Source of the DNA: Hypsibius dujardini
Taxonomy: Eukaryota > Tardigrada > Eutardigrada > Parachela > Hypsibiidae
Assembly (NCBI GenBank): GCA_001579985.1
Contig: LRSR01006556.1
Span: 1 to 32,220, forward strand
DNA length: 32,220 nt
Direction of reading: 5' to 3'
Shown: positions 10,901 through 20,100 of the stretch, in pieces
Position numbering within the stretch: position 1 is the stretch's first letter
Layout: every line of letters begins with the position of its first letter
The notes under the pieces: generated by a model
Database searches by the model: none
What the model saw: only the letters and a program-made list of their open reading frames with translations
What the model was told of the DNA's origin: nothing
Position numbers and translations under genes: made by a program

Positions 10901-13900
10901 ATAATATCTAATGCGTTCAGTTTTTGATTTTTTCAAATCAAAAGGGTGCAATTTATAAAGTAATGAATTTCGTATTTGCAATATTGAGGGGATTTCCATG
11001 TCAGCAACCGTGTAGAATTTGAATAATTATAAGTGCTTGTGACCTTTAAACTGAACCCCAAACTGGAACAAATATTACATGTAAACTTAATAACAAAATT
11101 TAATTTGGGACCGGAGTAACTCAAGTCTAACTATCGAACTTTGACAATAACCCCCATTGGTTTCTGAATGCTACGCACACTGACAAGGGGTCAGTTACCT
11201 CTGTCAAATTCAGATTGCGGCTGAACTTTTTCTTGAATACCACCTCCCCCACTTTGATTTTAAAAAATATGTCTCACGGCCGTGGGCCCTTTTCAGTGGG
11301 AAACAATTCGGGTTCTGTAGTTGCAAACGCGAATCATTTTCCTCCTTGCTCGACACCAGTTGAAATAATTTGATTCACATCAGCAGAATATTTGTTTGTG
11401 TACGGGACGGAGCTATGAATTACTCTGGAGCGGATTGAGCCTGATCGGTAACGAAGGATAATCATGGTTTTATTGAGCGACATTTTCAGTACTGATGCCC
11501 ATTGACTTCTAAAAGAGGTTCTAAGATTCTGAGGTTATTACAAATTATAAGCGTGAATAATTTGTGCTCCTGGCGTGACCAAAGTTGAAATAATTTGTTT
11601 AGCAAAACCGGACTTATATAACATCGGATATAACACTGGAAATCCTTAGTTTCCGGTCAGGCTCAACCCGCTCGAGAATTATTCATTGCTCCGCGCCTCT
11701 GTCCCCGTACATTCAAAAATATTCTGCTGATGTCAATATCAAATTATTTCAACTGGGTGCGAGAGGAAGAAAAATTATTCGCAATCAAAATGAAGAACTC
11801 AAAATTTGTACCCGTTGATAATCAATTGACCATGAGCCATTTGTGCTGCAGTTGGATTCTTCCCAAATTTTTGCCCCACTGCTGCCAATCATATTTTCTA
11901 ACATCATAAATGGGAAGGTAGTTTTCTCGAATTATTTTTGGAGCGATCTGAATTTGACAGAGGTAATTGATCCCTTCTAAGAGTACCATTCACGCCACTG
12001 TCAGGTCCAGCGTCTCCAAAATTGGCCTGCCCACTTGTCAGGGCCCAAAGGAAAGTAAACTGCATGGCTGTTGTGTTACTTTTCCAGCCGCAAAAGGTGT
12101 TGTCATCAAAGGAACACGAATAGGCGCGAAGATCTGGGAAGCAAGAGAACCGTTGGTTAAAATTAAGGGTATTTACCATCTTGGTGATTAAGAACAAAAT
12201 ACTAACTAGGATCGGGCACGTATATGACGTTAGGAGCAACGGTGCTCGGCACGGCCGTCGAGTTCTCCCAATGTAATGGCTGTGCCATTTGCGGAAAGTC
12301 TGTAGGACAATTTTTGCACCATATTTAACGGCTTATTGATATGGTAATAAGTTTGTGGGAAGAAACTTACGAGAACACAAGCCTGTAGTGATAAGTTGGA
12401 AATTGTCCACCAGAATTCTCTCTTGATCGAGTCCCATCAGTGCGTCAAAAACTGCTTCAACTGAGAACTGAAATGCAAACAATAAATTCTGCATCTTTTC
12501 CACGGGCCATTGCTGAAACACTGCCCAATTCGTGAATTTATTTTTTGGGCGCCAGAAAAGCATCTCGTTCAACTTTCAAGGAAAATTGATCTGCGAATTT
12601 TGTTGAAAGTTGCAGATTCCATCTGACTGACTCTGAATTGAATTGGACGATTTTCAGAGGGGGGAATATAGAATGTCTCCGCTTTTAGTTTTTATTACAA
12701 CTATAATTATGATGATTTTCAAAATTGACTTCATCGGTCTGTCTCGGATAACTTTTTTGGGCAAAATTTCAAAAGAGGATCCTACTTGGAATGGATATTC
12801 AGCAGAGACAGGTGCCCGAGCGTCCAGCAAGACAGTCCGATTAAACAATTGAGGCGATCCGATCTCGGCTGCAGTCCAGATAGCCGTGCGCACCGGCAGC
12901 ACCGCATCTCCAGGTGGATACTATAAAAGTAGTAATTGAAAATAGTATATCGTGCTTCAGCATGCCATAATCCTATAAATCGATTCCTGCACCCGCAAGG
13001 GGAAGTTTGTCTCACCTGAATAGTCCACACGTTCAACAGCGACAGACCTTGACTGATGAGCAACACGTATTCCCACCTAAGGCATCCTTTGGCAATCGGT
13101 TGGATGATCTCGCTGTTCATGATGAAAACCGTTCCGTCCTCCGTGATTCGCTTGGCCGTAGCCTGCTGATCGGGAAAATCTGGATCGTTAGTAAGACTCT
13201 CCAACCGCCAGACCTCTGGGTAGTTAATGGCGGGGTTGAACAGGCAAAAGTCGTCGTCAAAATTGCAGTAACCTAAGATATAAAATATTTTTCTCTGTCA
13301 TGCATACTAAAAGGAGAATTAAAAGTCGGTCTGCTATGAACTTTAAAAAATAACAAATAAATACTATACTGCCGCGTTAGCTTCGCGCAACAAACACAGC
13401 ATTTTCAGTATATACTGCCCGGGCAATAACACACGCAGTGGGGGGGGGGGAATCGCCCGGGGCGGTGCCACAGGTGCGCGAAGCTAACGCGGCATTATAG
13501 TAACAAAATAATAAAACGAATTAAAAATATATACAAATAAATGTATAGTAAATAAATAAAAACTAATTACAGCACATTTCATGTAATCTCATTTTCTATA
13601 AACTCCTTTGAAAGTTTCCATTTGTTGCTTTATCCTACGACGAATTGTTTAAGGTCCCTTACCAAGTGGATCGCATGGCCGGTCATGCTTAAAGGAAATG
13701 CGGTCAATTGCCAAGTACGAAGTTGGGCTGGACCCGCGCTCTGCTTCGATAACCCATTCTCGGTCTTGAGTGAATCCAGTGTCAACTTGATAAGAAACAC
13801 CAATCCACTGGTCACCGTAGTTTCGCCCGGCTACACTGACCGGTGCGGTGTGGTTCCCTAAAGGCTCCTCATTCGTTACGTAGTAGAGATTGATTTTTCC

Positions 13901-14084
13901 CAGTCCAATTCCGTTGGCGTTATAGAAGAACCGGACGCAAAACTGTCCCCCTTGTGCTATAAACTCCGAATGTAAGCGGGCTTTTTCACCGGGCTGCCCG
14001 CTGGGTGCATCGATGTAGGCGAAGTAGCCACCTGTCCAGAAAACAATATGAAAACGTCTGTCTGTCTGTCTGTCTGTCTGTCTG

Positions 14085-14127
<43 letters not shown>

Positions 14128-17100
14128 ATATCTGGTTGTACATCTGTTTTCAACTTATTCGAGTGCACTTTGGCTGGGATCTGACTTCATTACTTCGATT
14201 TTCCGAGTAGTCGCCATTGATTGGACCGGCAATGTTGCCAGTATCTCCGGCCTTTCCAATCTTCCACTCATAGTCTGGCTTTACCGGCTTCCAGTCACAA
14301 AAGTCTCCCTTATCGAAGTCACAGTCCAGGTAATGCAAGTTGTTTGGTCGCTCCGTGGTTGCTGGAGCCTGAGTAGGTCGGACAGCTGAGGCTGGAATCG
14401 GTTTACAATTATTTGCATCAGAGACCACCGTATGACGAATGTTGTCGATTGCAACAGCCTGGTCCCCGATAGCCGGATCGACTCCTAGCGGATTTTTTTG
14501 GGCTTCAAAAATGACCTATAGTAGATATTTAACAAGGTTTCAATAAGATTTTACGCGATGAAAATAGTGATTTGCGAGATGTGCATTTTTTAATGTGTTT
14601 GTTTTTTAATAGCTAGAGTTAGATGTAATAAAACAATCGATAAGCAGAAGTGAAATTAAATACTTAAAAAGATGAATGTACAAATGAGTGGCTCGATTAT
14701 ATTTAAAAGGTGACTTACCGACCACACTTGCTTTGTCTCGAATAGAACTTGGCCTGTATACCAAGATCCGTGATCCGGGCCGCCATCACTCTTCCAGACG
14801 ATCGGATACTCCCACTGCCCCGTCTGCGCGTTAATGTAGTAATAGTAAACTGCCAGTGTTCCAACATCCTTGCCCGTCACAGCATAGTCGAATTGCAGAC
14901 AATACATCTCCCCACCCTCAATATTTCGAGTATGATGAAGGAAGCCCACGTGACCGGGTGGGGTGGATGTACGCATTGCAACGTGCATGAAGTAGCCCTG
15001 ACGTCCAAGCCAGAACAGAGAAGGTGTGAGCGTGTCGTTGGCGAATTCCCAGTCGAGGTCGTCGTCGCTCTGATCGTTGTAGAAGTTCTCCCAGTTGCAC
15101 GAGCCGTGCTCAAAGTCACAATCTGAGGCAGATGGGTGCCTTTTATTAGACAGTGAACTGTAAGCAACAATTAAACAAACAAGGCCAACGACTGCCAGAA
15201 CATGAAGACGAAAAACCGACAAATATTAAGAACATGCAAAGAACCAAAGAGTGTGAAGAGAGAACTGGTAAAAACACTCGTGATGACCATTCACGTATTA
15301 TGAGCATATCCACATAAAAAGATCAGAACAGGCGACCCATCAGGAATGGCAAAATGGTAGCACAAGGACGGATTGGCTAACAGAGTACATGCATAGAACA
15401 GAAATATAGAGGAGCAACGAAGGGCATAAGAACAGAAAGGAAAAACAACAACAAAAAAACCTCGAAGGATAAGCAGAGAACAGAACAAGGGAACAAGACT
15501 ACAGTGACAAGAAATGGTCAAATAACGGACTAGGTAAAGGAACAGAAATGTCGTCTCAGAACCAGCGACCAAGAAAAGATACAAAAACAGAACAGAACGA
15601 ACGCTTAGCTACACATCGGTAAGTCAGCTGAGTTGAAACATAGGAATCGAACATATTAAAGAACAAGGCAAGAGGATACAAATAGAGGTAAACCTACCAA
15701 CCTAACCAAACGGGCATCGAAACAAAACGTACTGATACACACACGGCTGGAATACTAGGCCCCTGAGTTAGAGCCACATTCGCTTAGTAATAGTTAAGTG
15801 GTTCTATTTCAGTCAGTCTAGTATTGTGGCCGTGTATGTACATAACTAACAGGTAAGGACAGAAAAATAACCCAGAAAGCCATTGCTTCTATAATTAGCT
15901 CAAGTCAGTGCGGGGGAGGGGAGTAAAAAATGTGCGGTCAAGACCTAACGTGAACTAATCCGTCACAATGGTGCTTACCGACTTCACGGCACTCTTGATG
16001 CGCCACGGACACGTCGTCGACTGCGATGCCGCCGGAAGCTGCGGGTTGCAAGACAGTCAAGCTGGCCTCGAACACCAGGGAAAAGGACATGAGGTTGGGT
16101 GGAATTGTGGCTGTGGCCAGTGTCCACTGCTTAGTCGGTGCCATCGGGTACAACATCCACAATGAGATCAAATCGTTGAGGTGCGTGCCGTTCTGGCTGA
16201 TCCAGACATCCAGTCGCGTCTCGTGTGGACCGCGATAGAGATACCAAAACCGCATACAGCGCGGCTCACCCACTTCCGCACGAGTGAAGACTTGAGAAAC
16301 GGCCTGCGCCCGCGTTCCAGGTTGGGCGGACGTTTTGAAGTATAAAAAATGACCTGTAGAAACCGATATGTATCAGAAAATATAATTGGGTGGATGCACG
16401 AACTATACCATAGTCTTCCAGGGTAGTGTGGTCGAATTTGGGATGAACTGGATCGTCGGGGTCCGTTATTCCGGTGACTAAGTTCCACGTCGGCCCGTTG
16501 CCGGTAGAGAGCGTCCAGTCACAGAGTATGTCGGCAGGTGGGGGACTGTCGAAGGTACAGACGGTTTCGCCCGTTCCCAGCGGTGGTGTGACCACCTCCC
16601 TTGGTTCCGACGCGGCTGGTTCGACTGTCAAAAAAGTAAGTTCTTCTTTATATGAGCATTAGGGAAACTGAAGGGTGATCCAATCGGTTTCCAAAATACC
16701 TTTGCAGAACTCTTCCTCGGTTTGCATGAGAAACTGAACATCGTCAATCGCCATAATGTAGGATGCGTCCGTCTCACGAAGAATTGTGGCTTCGAATGTA
16801 ATCTTTAAGAAATTAAACCGACTCAGTCTTGAAAGAGTATCCTCCATATCTACCGAAATTCAATAGACCCGACAGACAGAAGACAGGAAAACACGACAGA
16901 TATGCAGGCAGACAGGCAGACAAACATGCAGACATACATATAGACAGGCAGGCAGGAAGACAAATTGACAAACAGACAAACAGAGAAACAGAGAACAAAC
17001 TGACAAACTGACAAACAGGCAGACAGAGAGACAGACAGATAAACTGGCAGACAGGCAGACATACAGACAAACATACAGACAAAGAGATAGGGAATCTATG

Positions 17101-20100
17101 CTTACCACATATGTGCTCTCATATCTCATCAAGGGAGCTTTGCCAAGGCGCCAGACATTGCCCTCAGCAGTAGCGGTAGAATCAAGCGGCAAATTTCTTC
17201 CACGGTGTTCCCAAATTACGCGATTGTAACGAGCCTGAGCGACGGCCGAAATACTTAACTGGTGGACACGGACAATTGCTGCACCAGAAGCATTCATAAA
17301 GTATGAAAAAGTAATGCAGTGGGGAACGAAATTCTCCTTTGGGACATCTTCTTGTGTGAAATCCTCGCTAAACATGAGCGCTCTTGAATTAATAACATTT
17401 CCGCTGGCGCGACCTCCCTCAATGAACATGTAGTTATCTATGCATGCGAAGTAGAAATATTTCACAAATTAGCAATGTTTCATAATCATTCCTCAGACTG
17501 TTCATTCTTACCCGTTGCGACGGGTCCACCTGGTACCATTCCATTGGCCCAGCGCATACTGCCTGCTGTGTCGTCGTCATTTTGCCATCCGCACATACCG
17601 TCGATGGCGTTGAATGAGCAGTCACCTGGGAAGTTGCAGATACCCTCTGCGACGGTAATATCATCGACTGCCACGCCTGCACGCGCATGCGGTTCACCAG
17701 ATGCCTCAAACTGAAAAGTATATGCGATTTTTAACAACGCTGACAAATTCCTGCGTTTTATCTTTCGACGAGTGCCTCACGAAACGGGAACAAACATGAG
17801 CCTGTAAGTCTGGAACATGAGGGAGGGGAAGAGACTGGACACTAACTTAATACAACAGACAATACTTCTATCCTAAAAAAATAGCGGATTTATTTTCTGC
17901 GGGGAATGGAAGCATATTTAATATCAAAATTATCAAGGCAGCTACATCACAAATGCTCAAACTCAGAAGAATCATGACGAAGACATAGTATGCCCCCAAT
18001 CCCTATTTGAATCGAGGGGGCGGGGGGGGGGAGTTATAATAGATTTAAGTATTTTTTTAGAATCTCCCCGGGGCAATCATTTTCAATTTAAGGAATCCCC
18101 TTCTTTGAAATGATATTTGACTGAAGCTATCCAGCGGTTTCTCTTTTGAGTCCGTTAGTTTAAAGTAGAGTATAAAGAAGGGAGTGAGTTTTGCAGAATA
18201 TCACTCAATTCAACAGCAGGGGATAAACGAGGTGTTTCTTCTGTTAGCGTTTTTGATAACAGAGAAACAGTGGCAGGTATTGTGGTTGTTCTCTTACAGT
18301 CAATGTATACACGCCGGGATTGAGTAAGGTAGTTGGACGTTTCACTGTCAGCCATCGTTTCCCGTGGTCAGCTGCCGATTGGAATAGTGTTTTGTTGTAA
18401 TGCTGGTTTTGAAGCCTAACTCTGAACTCCACCCCAGGTGCGTTTGGTATTTGTTGATTCCGAAAGAAGAACGAAATGCAGTGGGGATCAGTCAAGTTCA
18501 ACGGGCGTGATCGGTAAACGGTAGTTTGCTGGGATTCCACGTCGTCCATCTTCGGGCCGAAGTGAACGAACGCAAAATGTCCTAGAATTTAAAATCTAAT
18601 CATTTAGACTAGCTCATAATTAGTGTGTTCTAAGTTCATTTTTTCAGATGGTATGATTGTTCAGACCAAGTCACCTTCCGCTGAATGGTATGAACTGTCT
18701 TGACTCGGCGTCAAATCCACGAGCTGAGGGTCTCCACTGGGCATAAGGTCGCGGTTTGTGCGCACCCAACTGACCGTGTTCTCGTTAGGAAGGGACGCTT
18801 CGAAGCCGCATTCGCCCTCCTCAAAATCGCATGATCCTCCCGCGGCTAATTCTTGCACTAGAAGCAGACGGGACAAAACTTGCGTGTCATTCAATAGTCA
18901 TGGGACGACATATTTGTCCTTCTTTTGGGTTATGGTCTTCAGGCTCGTCTAGAGTCTACAATACTGTTACAAAGAATATAGACGAGTCCTTTAAGGAGTA
19001 CTGAAGTTGCTCATATGGGAAGATCATATCGTCCATCGATTGTCTATCGTACTATTCTACTGATAGACCAAATGTTGCGCCAAATAATGAAGACTCGAGA
19101 TTGCTACACTTACAGTCGGGAAAGCATTTTCCAGTACTGAGGATGATGTCGTCTAGGCACAGCGGTTTTTGGTTAATCAAATGTCGTGGTGCAGTGTAGA
19201 CATGAAGTCCGATCTACATACAGAATGTTGCATATGCAATGTCATGATAATCCGTCTAAGCAGCGATTCCTTATGTATTAGGGTTCTTACTCATTGGAAT
19301 TATGTCCTCTTTGGGCTGGACCAAGGGACAAGAAACCTTTTTTCAAAACTCCATCAAGCACTGGGCCTGCCGTTTACGATTGTTATAAAACTTGTGAGAG
19401 TCTGGAGGTCTACTGTCAGGGGTCCTTTGGAATCTCAACATATTTTCGAAAAATTATGAGGTTTTCACAAAGTTTTCGGCCATTCTTGATTGTTTCTAAC
19501 TTTGTATCTGTGCTGTTATGGGCAGAAGCGCTACGTTGAACCTCCAAAAAGTCGAACATTTTTCAAAACCAAAGTTCGTGAAAGTGATTGGAAATCCCAT
19601 GGCCCCTGAAACTTAACAACCCCACGCCCCCTTCAGTTTCGAAATAATCAGGAACGGACCGACAAATTTTAAGGTGAGTTATGAAAAACAATGCTATTGG
19701 CACTTCGCCTACCCTCTGGGGGGGGGGGGTCTGGTTTCGATCTACTGCAATGCCCCTGCGTGAGCATCTGCGTGTAGGCAAAAACGCCAACCAAACCTTG
19801 AAGTTTCCTGTCGCTGCGAAATCCGTGTACTCTTCAGTCCAGTCCGGTATGCCACCTTGAAATTGCCGGAGGAGCAGCTCATCGTCCAAGTCATCCGGCA
19901 TCATTCGCAGCATGACCCGTAGCGTGCTCTTATCGTTGCTGTCCATGTTGATCCAAAAACGGAGGCAATAGTCGATTATGGTCGCACCGGAGCCTTGTAC
20001 TTCCGGAGATAGTGCTTCCCCCGTTACCTCGTCGGGAAGTTTATTGATCATCCTCATTGCGAGGAAGTAGTTACCTACAAAAACCATCATAAGGCATTGA

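Larger units (their letters stand above)
9793..12133 (-). other. MAM domain 8 (exons 18, 19, 20 part), lacking the second cysteine pair
   Basis: Exons 11987-12133, 10461-10820 and the first part of exon 20 (to 9793). Signatures: YSCSFDDNTFCGWKSN, DAGPDSGVNG, GTYAFLQTMPGRTGLGARLES, LGFWYMMHGTHIKNLDVRMR, LLWRTSDNQGKIWKEAHVTIP, WLAIDATRIS, VDELLFEMVSD. The usual cysteine before xxFWY is replaced (HYTLGFW) and the closing cysteine is also missing, so the C3-C4 disulfide is lost as a pair. Confidence 0.83.

Noticed and set aside
12134-12239. Hydrophobic frame (LLTSYTCPILVSILFLITK) before MAM 8
   Set aside because: It starts at TTG and includes the exon 17 donor and intron; the acceptor CTTCCCAG before 12133 explains the boundary.
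14656-15222. A strong signal-peptide-like stretch (SVFRLHVLAVVGLVCLIVAYS) just before MAM 5, suggesting a second gene start
   Set aside because: Its first codon is TTG, two codons after an in-frame TAA, and there is no ATG before the MAM domain. The hydrophobic residues come from the pyrimidine-rich intron end before the acceptor at 15123.
15938-15979. Read-through of exon 10 into a terminal GKHHCDGLVHVRS ending
   Set aside because: A good GTAAGC donor sits exactly at the domain end and exon 11 joins in phase. An alternative 3' end remains possible but has no polyadenylation support.
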